Shown here one piece after another: positions 26,648-34,520 of a stretch of DNA of 64,000 bases. Source of the DNA: Alphaproteobacteria bacterium. Its GTDB lineage: Bacteria > Pseudomonadota > Alphaproteobacteria > Thalassobaculales > Thalassobaculaceae. The stretch is taken from positions 1-64,000 of the forward strand of contig JANSYC010000001.1 of NCBI GenBank assembly GCA_024742605.1, in the 5' to 3' direction. The position numbers were made by a program, and so were the translations under genes. Positions within the stretch are counted from its first letter, which is position 1, and each line of letters begins with the position of its first letter. Under the pieces are notes generated by a model. It saw only the letters and a program-made list of their open reading frames with translations. It did no database searches and was not told where the DNA came from.

Positions 26648-27442
26648 ATGGACCTATCCAATTTCATCACGTCCGCCGGACGCTTTCTGCATGGAACGTC
26701 CTCGGGGCAGCCGCACAATGACGCCGTCCTGATCCTGATGTTTTTTCTGGGCGCGCTCGCGCTGGCTCACCTTGCATTCTGGCGGTTCATGAAGGGACAC
26801 CGCTGGTTTTGGCAGTCGATAGACTACGTTTGGTATGCCGGTACATTCCTGTCCCTGCTGCTCGGCTCCTATCAGTTCGAACGCGACGCGGAAATGGCGC
26901 GCTTGAACGGTTTGACGCAGATATCCGAAATCGAACTTCAGCGCCAAAACCTGATCACGATGAGTCTGGTGAGCGAATGCGGCCGCATGCTGGCCTTGTA
27001 TGAGAGCGGCGAGCCCCTGAGGTTCGCCCCCTTCGGCCTGGAACAATGCAAAGCGGCGAAGCCGATCTTGAGGGAAGCCCGGCTCTATGTGTTCGAACAC
27101 CTGAGCGGCGTCGACCCGCTGTTCAACCTCCAATCAAAACTGGCTCGGATGTCGAGGATTTGTGGGCACCTGGAGGAGATCATTCAAGAACACCTGTCAA
27201 CGCATGAAAGCGATGCCCCAAATCCGCCGCAAGACGTCTACTACGCTCTGTACTGCGATGATGCGAAACGGATGCGGACGCAACTCGATGAACGGCTGAT
27301 GGGCCCCCAGAATGGCGGCGGTTCGCTGGCGGTTGCGTTCAACGACATCGCACACCTTTGGCCGCTGCTCCTGGCGCTGCTGGTGGCGATACGGCTGACC
27401 AAGGTGACCGCGGAACTGCTTCAAAGCCGCAGCCGAGGCTAG
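26648..27442 (+). CDS. Uncharacterised membrane protein
   Basis: 264 residues. Hydrophobic segments lie at about 26-46 (VLILMFFLGALALAHLAFW), 60-77 (DYVWYAGTFLSLLLGSYQF) and 240-258 (LWPLLLALLVAIRLTKVTAEL). The middle is soluble and charged, with Cys at about 116, 138, 175 and 203. I do not recognise the family. The layout (two N-terminal helices, a roughly 150-residue domain, one C-terminal helix) is like a sensor or channel-associated protein, but nothing proves it. It ends 14 bases from the convergent cysE stop. A real coding gene by codon use and length. Confidence 0.6.
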   Translation: MDLSNFITSAGRFLHGTSSGQPHNDAVLILMFFLGALALAHLAFWRFMKGHRWFWQSIDYVWYAGTFLSLLLGSYQFERDAEMARLNGLTQISEIELQRQNLITMSLVSECGRMLALYESGEPLRFAPFGLEQCKAAKPILREARLYVFEHLSGVDPLFNLQSKLARMSRICGHLEEIIQEHLSTHESDAPNPPQDVYYALYCDDAKRMRTQLDERLMGPQNGGGSLAVAFNDIAHLWPLLLALLVAIRLTKVTAELLQSRSRG

Positions 27443-27456
27443 CGGGCGGAACCGGC

Positions 27457-28275
27457 CTAGGCCAGCGGGTCCTTCCAGAACTGCTGGTTCATGCTGAGCG
27501 ACGGATGCTCGCATCCCGCATCGCCGACGACCACCGCGGGAACCCCTGCCACGGTCTTGCAGGGCGGGACATCCTTCAGGACCACCGAGCCGGCACCAAC
27601 CCGGCTGTCCTCGCCGATCTCGATATTGCCCAGGATAATGGCGCTGGCGCCGATCAATGCCCCACGCCTGACCTTCGGGTGGCGATCTCCGCCGTGTTTG
27701 CCCGTCCCGCCGAGCGTGACGGACTGCATGATCGAAACTTCGTCCTCGATCACCGCGGTCTCGCCGACCACGATTCCGGTGGCATGGTCCATCAGGATCC
27801 CGCGTCCGATCTGCGCGGCCGGATGGATGTCGACGGACAGGACATCGCTGGTGCGCGACTGCACGAACAGCGCGAGCGCCTTGCGGTCCTGCCCCCAGAG
27901 CCAGTGCGCGATCCGATAAGCCTGAAGGGCCGCGAAGCCTTTGAAATACAGAAAGGGCTCAAGGTAACTCGTGCAGGCCGGGTCGCGATCAAGGATGGCC
28001 GACAGATCCGCACGGACCGCCGCCGCGATCTCCGGTTCCGACGCCAGAGCCCGGTCCACCGTTTCGCGCAGGGAAAGACCTGTGATCAGATCGGGGGCGA
28101 GTTTCTGACCCAGCTTAAAGGACAAAGCCGCTTCAAACGTGTCATGCGACAGGACCGCTGAATGCAGGAAGCTCGCCAGAGCCGGCTCGGCCTCCGCCGC
28201 CGCTTCCGCGTCTGCCTTGAGAGACGACCAGATCGGGTCGATATCCCGGCGAACCCTGGGTTCCACATCAAGCAT
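27457..28275 (-). CDS. cysE: Serine O-acetyltransferase
   Basis: 272 residues. N-terminal helical SATase domain (DPIWSSLKADAEAAAEAEPALASFLHSAVLSHDTFEAAL), then the hexapeptide left-handed beta-helix with GFAALQAYRIAHWLW, DIHPAAQIGRGILMDHATGIVVGETAVIEDEVSIMQSVTLGGTGK and the catalytic His residues, as well as GAGSVVLKDVPPCKTVAGVPAVVVG. It makes O-acetylserine from serine and acetyl-CoA for cysteine synthesis. The C-terminal tail after the helix is short (about 25 residues). Confidence 0.93.
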   Translation of the reverse strand: MLDVEPRVRRDIDPIWSSLKADAEAAAEAEPALASFLHSAVLSHDTFEAALSFKLGQKLAPDLITGLSLRETVDRALASEPEIAAAVRADLSAILDRDPACTSYLEPFLYFKGFAALQAYRIAHWLWGQDRKALALFVQSRTSDVLSVDIHPAAQIGRGILMDHATGIVVGETAVIEDEVSIMQSVTLGGTGKHGGDRHPKVRRGALIGASAIILGNIEIGEDSRVGAGSVVLKDVPPCKTVAGVPAVVVGDAGCEHPSLSMNQQFWKDPLA

Positions 28276-28472
28276 CGTTCCGCCCCATTCCGTTGTCGTC
28301 TCGTCCCATCACCGGCCCGATTCCGCGTTCGGAACGACCATCCCGAGGCGCTGTTCAGACTCCATACCTAACGTCGATGATACCGTATTCAACTGGCAAC
28401 CGGGAGTGACCAACTGGAACGACACAAGCGCGTGACCAGAAATTCGGTTTCAGGCGTGAGGCACCCGTTCTC

Positions 28473-28508
28473 TTGGCAACCGTTGTCATGGCAACTATAA
28501 CCATGCCT
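28473..28508 (+). promoter_or_regulatory. marR promoter with operator between -35 and -10
   Basis: TTGGCA (28473-28478), a 17-base spacer and TATAAC (28496-28501) form a good sigma-70-type promoter. The spacer holds GTTGTCATGGCAAC (28482-28495), a near-perfect palindrome in the style of MarR-family operators. The expected transcription start is at about 28508-28509, which is the ATG of marR. The gene would then be leaderless and autorepressed. Confidence 0.55.
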
Positions 28509-28994
28509 ATGGAACGGTCCGACCTTCACCGCAATGTTGGCTTTATCGTGCACGACGTGGCACGCCTGATGCGCGTGGCCTTCGACCGGCGCGGCAAAGA
28601 GCTTGGATTGACGCGCTCCCAGTGGTGGGTTTTGACCGCGCTGTATGCCAAGGAAGGCATCACCCAATCCGAGCTTGCCGATTTCATGGATCTGGAGAAA
28701 GCGACCCTGGGTCGTCTGCTGGATCGCCTCGAGGAAAAAGCCTGGGTCGAACGCCGCGCCGATCCGATCGACCGACGGATCAAACGGGTATTCCTCACCG
28801 AGACCGTCCAAAGCCTGATGCGTCAGCTCCGCGAGATCGCCGCCGACATCCGTCGGGACGCGGTGGAGGGCCTGACGGGCGAGGAGCAGGAACACCTCTT
28901 CGACCTGCTGCAGCGCGTGAAGGGCAATCTGCAAAGTATCGATCCCGTGAAGGCGTCCGGCACGGCAGGACAATCGATGGCCGCCGATGACTGA
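28509..28994 (+). CDS. MarR-family transcriptional regulator
   Basis: 161 residues from the ATG at 28509, chosen because a promoter places the transcript start there; 28503 is another ATG in frame. Winged-helix protein: NVGFIVHDVARLMRVAFDRRGKELGLTRSQWWVLTALYAKEGITQSELADFMDLEKATLGRLLDRLEEKAWVERRADPIDRR with the DPxDRR wing typical of MarR. It overlaps the start of the hlyD-type gene by 8 bases. It likely represses the two-gene operon until an aromatic or toxic ligand binds. Confidence 0.9.
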   Translation: MERSDLHRNVGFIVHDVARLMRVAFDRRGKELGLTRSQWWVLTALYAKEGITQSELADFMDLEKATLGRLLDRLEEKAWVERRADPIDRRIKRVFLTETVQSLMRQLREIAADIRRDAVEGLTGEEQEHLFDLLQRVKGNLQSIDPVKASGTAGQSMAADD

Positions 28995-30216
28995 CACCCC
29001 AGAAAACGATCGCTCCGGCCCGCCGGCCGGGAGCGGTCCGGCAAAATCCGAGGGCAAGGCCCTGACGGCGGCTGGGCAGCCGGGTACGGACGTCGGCACC
29101 CCTGCGGTCGCTTCTCGCCGACGTTTTCGGCGGCTGAAGCGCCTGACGCTCCTGGTGGCGATCCCGATCCTGATGCTGGTCGGCGCCTCCTGGTGGTACA
29201 GTTCCACCGGACGGTATGTCTCGACCGAAAACGCCTATGTCAAAGCGCATGTGATCGCGATCTCGACGGATCTGGACGGCCGGGTGATCGACGTGAAGAT
29301 CCGCAACAATCAGCGGGTCCAAAAAGGCGACCTGCTGTTCCGGCTCGACCCCGACCCCCATTGGCTGGAATTGCAGTTGTCGCAGGCGCGGGTCGAGACC
29401 GTGCGCAATGAGATCATGGCCAAACACGCTGAATTCCATCAGGCGCAATCGGAAATCGACGAGGCGCAGGAGCGGGTGGACTATTTCAAGCGGGAGGCTG
29501 CGCGGCAGAGGGACCTGGCCGGGCGGGGAATCGCGACACGCAGCCAGTTGGACGAGGTTGAATTCGAACTGGCCGCCGCCAACCAACGAGTCAACGGATT
29601 GCGCCAGAAGCTGGCGCGGGTTCTCGCGGAACTGGGCGGAGATCCGGAACGGGCGACCGAATTGGACCCCAATTTCATGGCGGCCCAGGCCCAGGCCGAA
29701 ATGGCCGAACTGAATCTGGCCAAGACAGAAATCCGCGCGCCATCGGGGGGCATCGTCACCCAGGTGCACCTGGAGCCCGGCGAATGGCTGGAGGAAGGCG
29801 AGCCGGTCTTTGGACTGATCGAGGTGGACGACACCTGGGTGATTGCCAATCTCAAGGAAACCCAGCTCACCCATATTCAGGAGGGGCAGGAGGTCGAGGT
29901 TCAGGTCGACGCCTACCCGGATCTGACCTGGAAAGCCCGTCTGACAAGCATCGCCCCCGCCACCGGCGCGGAATTCGCGGTTCTGCCGCCCCAGAACGCG
30001 TCCGGAAACTGGGTGAAGGTCGTCCAGCGGGTCCCGGTCCGCATCGACCTGGAGCCGACCGAAGGCAGACCGCCCTTGCGGGCCGGGATGACGGCGAGCA
30101 TCAGCATAGATACCAAACGCCAGCGCCAGTTGCTGTCGACGGCGCGCGAAGCGATCGCCGCCTTGGTGCAGCCCGACCCGAAAGCCGGTCAGCAGGACGC
30201 ACCGGCCACCGAGTGA
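28987..30216 (+). CDS. HlyD/EmrA-family membrane fusion protein
   Basis: 409 residues with a Ser/Pro-rich cytoplasmic start, one membrane helix at about 55-73 (LTLLVAIPILMLVGASWWY), a lipoyl half-domain (STENAYVKAHVIAISTDLDGRVIDVKIRNNQRVQKGDLLFRLD), a coiled-coil hairpin (about 135-245) and the second lipoyl and beta-barrel part (IRAPSGGIVTQVHLEPGEWLEEGEPVFGLIEVDDTWVIANLKETQL). This is the EmrA layout, linking an inner-membrane exporter to the outer membrane. The usual EmrB-type MFS partner gene is absent downstream. Confidence 0.88.
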   Translation: MTDTPENDRSGPPAGSGPAKSEGKALTAAGQPGTDVGTPAVASRRRFRRLKRLTLLVAIPILMLVGASWWYSSTGRYVSTENAYVKAHVIAISTDLDGRVIDVKIRNNQRVQKGDLLFRLDPDPHWLELQLSQARVETVRNEIMAKHAEFHQAQSEIDEAQERVDYFKREAARQRDLAGRGIATRSQLDEVEFELAAANQRVNGLRQKLARVLAELGGDPERATELDPNFMAAQAQAEMAELNLAKTEIRAPSGGIVTQVHLEPGEWLEEGEPVFGLIEVDDTWVIANLKETQLTHIQEGQEVEVQVDAYPDLTWKARLTSIAPATGAEFAVLPPQNASGNWVKVVQRVPVRIDLEPTEGRPPLRAGMTASISIDTKRQRQLLSTAREAIAALVQPDPKAGQQDAPATE

Positions 30217-30312
30217 TGCCGGTCGGGAACTGCCACGGAACCGTCACTTCCCCTCCGTCACGCCACGTCATAGCTTGGGGCCGGGCGACATGGCGGCGGA
30301 AGAAGGTGCGGG

Positions 30313-31842
30313 ATGACTCATCATTCGTTTACCAACGGAAAAGTGCTGATCGTCGTCTTTGACGGCCTCCGCCCGGACCGGGTGACGGCGGATGCCATGC
30401 CCCATCTTCACCGGTTCCTTGGCACCGGCGCGCGTTTCACCCACACCGCCTCCGCCTTTCCCAGCGAGACCCGTGTCCAAGTGTCCACCGTGATGAGCGG
30501 GCACCCACCGGCCAGCCGTCTGCTCGGTCACGGCATCATGGGAAATGCGTTTTACGATCCCGCCCTCGGCTTCGACGGGCCGATGGACACCTCGGATGAT
30601 ACCCGGATGCGGGCGGCGGAGCAGCACTACGGCCGGCTCTTCGGGGCGGCACATCTCTCGGAGATACTCGCGGCCGCCGGCAAACGCTATGCCGCCGTCA
30701 CCACCGGCAAGATCGGCAATGCGCGGCTCCTGGCCGGGCGGGCGGCAGAGCTCGGTCAGCCGGTTCTGTCGATCCACGGCGACGCGGTATCGACGCCGGC
30801 GGCGGACTTCCAGGCCGTCACGGCCCGCTTCGGCCCCTGCCCGGAAATGGCCTTTCCCAATACCGGCGTGACCGCTTGGGCCACCCGTGCCCTGCTCGAC
30901 CACATGATCCCGGTTCACGACCCCGATTTGGCGGTCCTGTGGCTCAACGAACCGGACCTGTCCTACCATTACCGTGGCATCACCAGCCCGGAAGCGGCCG
31001 AGACCCTGGCCGCGGCCGACGCCGCCTTCGGCAGCATCCACGACTGGTGGGAAGCGGAGGGTCGCGCAAAAGGTTTCCGGCTGCTCACCATGTCCGACCA
31101 CGGCCATATCACCGTCGAGGGACAGATCGACGTCAAGGCGGAGCTGGCCAAGGCCGGACTTCGGATCGGATCGGCGATCGGACCCGATACGGATTATGCG
31201 ATCAAGCCGGGGTATTCCGGACATATCGCGGTCCGGGATGGTCGGTACGCGCTGGTCGCGCGGCTCCTGGAGACCCTGACGGACACCGACTGGTGCGGCC
31301 CGCTCTTCACGAAGGACCGCCATATCGCATCCGGCGCGGACGCTCTCGGCGCCCTGCCGATGGCGCGGATCAATTACGCGCATCCAAGGGCAGCCGACCT
31401 CGCCTTCACCTTGCGCACGCGGGCTGCCGACTGGACCGACCCGGATGGAAATTCAAGCACGGGGGTCTGTCTGGCGGACAACCCTGACATTCCGATCGGC
31501 GGCGGCCTCCACGGCGGATTGCATCCAGGTGAGCTCACCCATCTTCTGGCGTTCGGGGGCGACGGCATTTCCGCCGGGCTCTACGAGACCCCCAGCGGCA
31601 ATGTGGATGTCGGGCCGACCGCGCTCGCGCTCCTGGGACTGCCACCCCATCCGCTGATGGCCGGCCGGGCGCTGGCGGAGGCGTTCGAGGGCGAGACCGT
31701 ACGACCGGAGGTCACCTTCGAACGGCTGTCCGCCGGGACCGCCAACGGCTATGCGCAGACGCTCCAGCTCGCCGCTGTCCTAGACGCGGGCGAAAAGTAT
31801 AACAGTTGCTGGTATCTGCGGGACGGGTTTCGCGTCGACTGA
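30313..31842 (+). CDS. Alkaline phosphatase-like phosphodiesterase/nucleotide pyrophosphatase family protein
   Basis: 509 residues. The alkaline phosphatase superfamily fold is visible: metal-binding D in VLIVVFDGLRPDRV (about residue 16), the nucleophile region ASAFPSETRVQVSTVMSG, DPDLAVLWLNEPDLSYH, LTMSDHGHITVEG with the D-H metal pair, and GYSGHIAV. The nucleophile could be Ser or Thr of PSET. No signal peptide is evident, so it may be cytoplasmic. It resembles NPP/type I phosphodiesterases; substrate unknown (nucleotide, phosphonate ester or similar). Confidence 0.75.
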   Translation: MTHHSFTNGKVLIVVFDGLRPDRVTADAMPHLHRFLGTGARFTHTASAFPSETRVQVSTVMSGHPPASRLLGHGIMGNAFYDPALGFDGPMDTSDDTRMRAAEQHYGRLFGAAHLSEILAAAGKRYAAVTTGKIGNARLLAGRAAELGQPVLSIHGDAVSTPAADFQAVTARFGPCPEMAFPNTGVTAWATRALLDHMIPVHDPDLAVLWLNEPDLSYHYRGITSPEAAETLAAADAAFGSIHDWWEAEGRAKGFRLLTMSDHGHITVEGQIDVKAELAKAGLRIGSAIGPDTDYAIKPGYSGHIAVRDGRYALVARLLETLTDTDWCGPLFTKDRHIASGADALGALPMARINYAHPRAADLAFTLRTRAADWTDPDGNSSTGVCLADNPDIPIGGGLHGGLHPGELTHLLAFGGDGISAGLYETPSGNVDVGPTALALLGLPPHPLMAGRALAEAFEGETVRPEVTFERLSAGTANGYAQTLQLAAVLDAGEKYNSCWYLRDGFRVD

Positions 31843-31852
31843 GACGGGATCT

Positions 31853-32272
31853 TCAGACCTTTGAGGAACTCTCGGCCAGCACGACCTTCAGATGCGCAAG
31901 ATCCAGCGGCTTGGTCATGCCGCCGATCACGTTCAGCCCGGAGGCCCTCGCCAGCTGGACCGCCTGCGGGATCATGTCGCGGGCCGAGGCACTGACAATT
32001 AAGAGGCGACCGGAATAGGCGCGCTCCCGCAGCAGTCGGATGGCCTCGAACCCGTCGGAATTCCTCAGAATGAGATCGAGGATCACCAAGGCCCGGTCGC
32101 CGCCGGGCAGGTCGCGGATTTCCGTCACATCGGTCACGACCGAGATGTCGCGCACGCCGTAAGCCCGCAACGCCCCCGACAACAGATCACTGTCCAGCTC
32201 GGAATCTTCCAGCACCAATGCGTGTTTGATCTGGTCGTCTGCCGGTCCGCCACTGTCGTCGGATTCAGCCAT
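31853..32272 (-). CDS. Stand-alone CheY-like response regulator
   Basis: 139 residues from the ATG at 32272. A single REC domain: acidic pair in VLEDSELDSDLLSGALRAYG, phospho-acceptor Asp in ALVILDLILRNSDGFEAIRLL, switch Ser/Thr in LLIVSASARDM and the invariant Lys in GMTKPLDLAHLK. No output domain. It may act by protein contacts, as in motility or EAL-linked signalling. No kinase gene lies nearby. Convergent with the phosphodiesterase gene. Confidence 0.85.
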   Translation of the reverse strand: MAESDDSGGPADDQIKHALVLEDSELDSDLLSGALRAYGVRDISVVTDVTEIRDLPGGDRALVILDLILRNSDGFEAIRLLRERAYSGRLLIVSASARDMIPQAVQLARASGLNVIGGMTKPLDLAHLKVVLAESSSKV

Positions 32273-32683
32273 CTTTCTAAACCTCAGCATCCAAATTTGC
32301 ATCTAAAGCACTAAAAACGGACATTAGATCAAATCCAGAATTTTTGTAAGGGAATCGCGGAAATTTTTAGGAAAAAGTCACGCCAAACATAAAGCAAAAC
32401 GAGTCTGAGGGATCGCTCTTGCCGGTTCAAATCCGGGTTTGCCACGAAATGAGTAACCGCGTACCGATTTGACCGCAAGAACGCAAAGAGTACTTGCCCA
32501 TCCCGCGACACGACGAAAGCTCGTCGAGGCAAGCCGAAACCAGGCCTTGCAATCACCGGGGCATTCCCTTAAGAACCGCGCTCCCCCGGACGAAATGCCT
32601 GTCCGTGCGTGGAACGTTGTGTCTGGGCCTGAAGGGCATGCCCAGCCGACGGTGGATCGAACCTCGTTTCGAAGGAGAGAAAA
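32273..32683 (+). promoter_or_regulatory. Leader region of rpmI-rplT with a candidate promoter
   Basis: About 410 bases with no gene. A candidate promoter is TTGCAA (32547-32552), 17 bases, TAAGAA (32570-32575), leaving about 100 bases of leader before rpmI. A stretch at about 32420-32443 (CCGGTTCAAATCCGG) looks like a tRNA T-arm but no full tRNA fits around it. L20-family leaders often mediate autoregulation, but I cannot draw a convincing fold. The usual upstream gene infC is not here. Confidence 0.4.
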
Positions 32684-32881
32684 ATGCCCAAGATGAAGAC
32701 CAAAAGCAGCATGAAGGGCCGCTTCCGGGTGACCGGCACCGGCAAGATCAAAGGCAACTTTGCCTTCAAGCGCCACCAGCTCAGCAGCAAGTCCACCAAA
32801 ATGAAGCGGCACGCTCGCGGTTCGTTCATCCTTTCGGATGCGGACACGAAGATCGCCCGCAAGTTTATGCCGTACGGCTGA
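32684..32881 (+). CDS. rpmI: 50S ribosomal protein L35
   Basis: 65 residues, normal for L35. It begins MPKMKTKSSMKGRFRVTGTGKIK and ends DTKIARKFMPYG, the typical basic profile, with KRHARGSFILSDAD in the middle. AAGGAGAG lies 5-6 bases before the ATG. Part of the large ribosomal subunit. It heads the rpmI-rplT pair, which shares a transcript and a terminator. Confidence 0.97.
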   Translation: MPKMKTKSSMKGRFRVTGTGKIKGNFAFKRHQLSSKSTKMKRHARGSFILSDADTKIARKFMPYG

Positions 32882-32893
32882 GGAGACTGAGAG

Positions 32894-33256
32894 ATGGCAC
32901 GCGTCAAACGGGGCGTCACCGCGCACGCCCGTCACAAGAAAGTCGTCGACAAAGCCAAGGGCTATTACGGCCGTCGGAAGAATGTTTTCCGGGTCGCCGT
33001 CCAGGCTGTCGAGAAGGCCGAGCAGTATGCCTATCGGGATCGCCGCAACAAGAAGCGGGATTTCCGGGCGCTTTGGATCCAGCGGATCAACGCCGGTGTG
33101 CGGCAGCACGGCATGACCTATTCGGTGTTCATCAACGGCCTGAAGCTCGCCGGCATCGATCTGGACCGCAAGGTCCTGGCAGATCTCGCCGTGCGCGAGC
33201 CGGATGCCTTTGCGAGCATCGTGGAACAAGCCAAGGCGGCCCTTCCGGCCAACTGA
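32894..33256 (+). CDS. rplT: 50S ribosomal protein L20
   Basis: 120 residues, typical for L20. [77 protein letters not shown] is the conserved core; the N-terminal basic extension reaches into 23S rRNA. It follows rpmI by 12 bases with AGGAGA upstream. L20 is the usual translational repressor of this operon. A strong intrinsic terminator lies about 30 bases after the stop. Confidence 0.97.
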   Translation: MARVKRGVTAHARHKKVVDKAKGYYGRRKNVFRVAVQAVEKAEQYAYRDRRNKKRDFRALWIQRINAGVRQHGMTYSVFINGLKLAGIDLDRKVLADLAVREPDAFASIVEQAKAALPAN

Positions 33257-33283
33257 CCGCCTACCGCATGACATGAGAGAACG

Positions 33284-33315
33284 AAGGGCCGGCCCGCGAG
33301 GATCGGCCCTTTTTC
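33284..33315 (+). terminator. Intrinsic terminator after rplT
   Basis: Stem AAGGGCCG / CGGCCCTT with a 12-base loop and a following run of five T (33310-33314). This is the clearest Rho-independent terminator in the window and separates the ribosomal genes from pheST. Confidence 0.85.
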
Positions 33316-33446
33316 ATTGTGGCGGTATGTCGTGATGTCGAGGGATGCCGTGGGGCTCGCAAAATGCCGATTGACCGGCTAGAAGATCGGTCCGATTTGA
33401 CGGCTCGATGGCAGATGTGGAACGGGCGACGACCCGGGGGATGACG

Positions 33447-34517
33447 ATGGATACAGTCGATAGCTTGCGCGACGAACTTCTGGGCGCGGTGTCCGCCGCC
33501 GATGGGCTTGACGCGCTCGACCAGGTGCGGATCACCGCCCTGGGCAAGAAGGGCCGGATCACGGAGCAGATGAAGGGACTGGGCGCCCTCGACCCCGAGG
33601 CGCGGCGCGAGGCCGGCCAGATGCTGAATGCCCTGAAGGACGAGGTCGCGGCGGCGCTCGAGGCCCGCAAGGCGGATCTGGCAAGCGGTGCTCTCGATGC
33701 GAAACTGGCATCCGAGACCCTGGACGTCACCCTGCCGGCCCGGTTCGAGGCGCGCGGCCGAATCCATCCGATCACCCAGACCATCGACGAGCTGACCGCG
33801 ATCTTCACCGAGATGGGCTTCACCGTCGCCGACGGCCCGAACATCGAAAGCGACTACTATAACTTCGAGGCGCTGAACTTTCCGCCGGACCACCCGGCCC
33901 GGCAGGAGCACGATACCTTCTACATGGCCCCCGACGCGGACGGCGAACGCAAGGTTCTGCGCACCCATACAAGCCCCGTGCAGGTCCGCCATATGGAAAA
34001 GAACACCCCGCCGATCCGGATCATCATTCCAGGCCGCACCTACCGGTCCGACCACGACGCCACCCATTCGCCCATGTTCCATCAGGTCGAGGGGCTGGTG
34101 ATCGATAAGAAGACCCATATGGGCCACCTGAAGGGCTGTCTGACCGATTTCTGCCGCGCCTTCTTCAAGGTCGACGACCTGCCGCTGCGCTTCCGGCCCT
34201 CCTACTTCCCGTTCACCGAGCCCTCGGCCGAGGTCGATATCGGCTGCTCCCGCAAGGGTGGCGGGCTGACCATCGGCGCCGGCGGTGACTGGCTGGAGAT
34301 CCTGGGCTCCGGCATGGTGCATCCGAACGTCCTGCGCCATGCGGGGATCGATCCGACCGAGTATCAGGGCTTCGCCTTCGGCATGGGGATCGAGCGGATC
34401 GCCATGCTGAAATACGGCATCCCGGATCTGCGGCCGTTCTATGACAGCGACGTGCGGTGGATGCGCCATTACGGCTTCGTGCCGATCGCGCAACCGAATG
34501 TGGCGGGAGGGCTCTGA
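33447..34517 (+). CDS. pheS: Phenylalanyl-tRNA synthetase alpha subunit
   Basis: 356 residues from the ATG at 33447, which has GGGGG about 8 bases upstream; 33441 and 33408 are other starts. N-terminal coiled coil (about 1-90), then the class II catalytic core: motif 1 region [19 protein letters not shown], motif 2 [13 protein letters not shown]...[24 protein letters not shown], and motif 3 [10 protein letters not shown]. It charges tRNA-Phe as an alpha2-beta2 enzyme with PheT. Confidence 0.96.
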   Translation: MDTVDSLRDELLGAVSAADGLDALDQVRITALGKKGRITEQMKGLGALDPEARREAGQMLNALKDEVAAALEARKADLASGALDAKLASETLDVTLPARFEARGRIHPITQTIDELTAIFTEMGFTVADGPNIESDYYNFEALNFPPDHPARQEHDTFYMAPDADGERKVLRTHTSPVQVRHMEKNTPPIRIIIPGRTYRSDHDATHSPMFHQVEGLVIDKKTHMGHLKGCLTDFCRAFFKVDDLPLRFRPSYFPFTEPSAEVDIGCSRKGGGLTIGAGGDWLEILGSGMVHPNVLRHAGIDPTEYQGFAFGMGIERIAMLKYGIPDLRPFYDSDVRWMRHYGFVPIAQPNVAGGL

Positions 34518-34520
34518 GCC

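Noticed and set aside
32410-32450. tRNA-like T-arm (GGTTCAAATCC) in the rpmI leader
   Set aside because: The T-stem has a mismatch at its base and too few bases lie between it and CCA. No D-arm, anticodon arm or acceptor 5' strand fits upstream. Could be a fragment, but not a gene.
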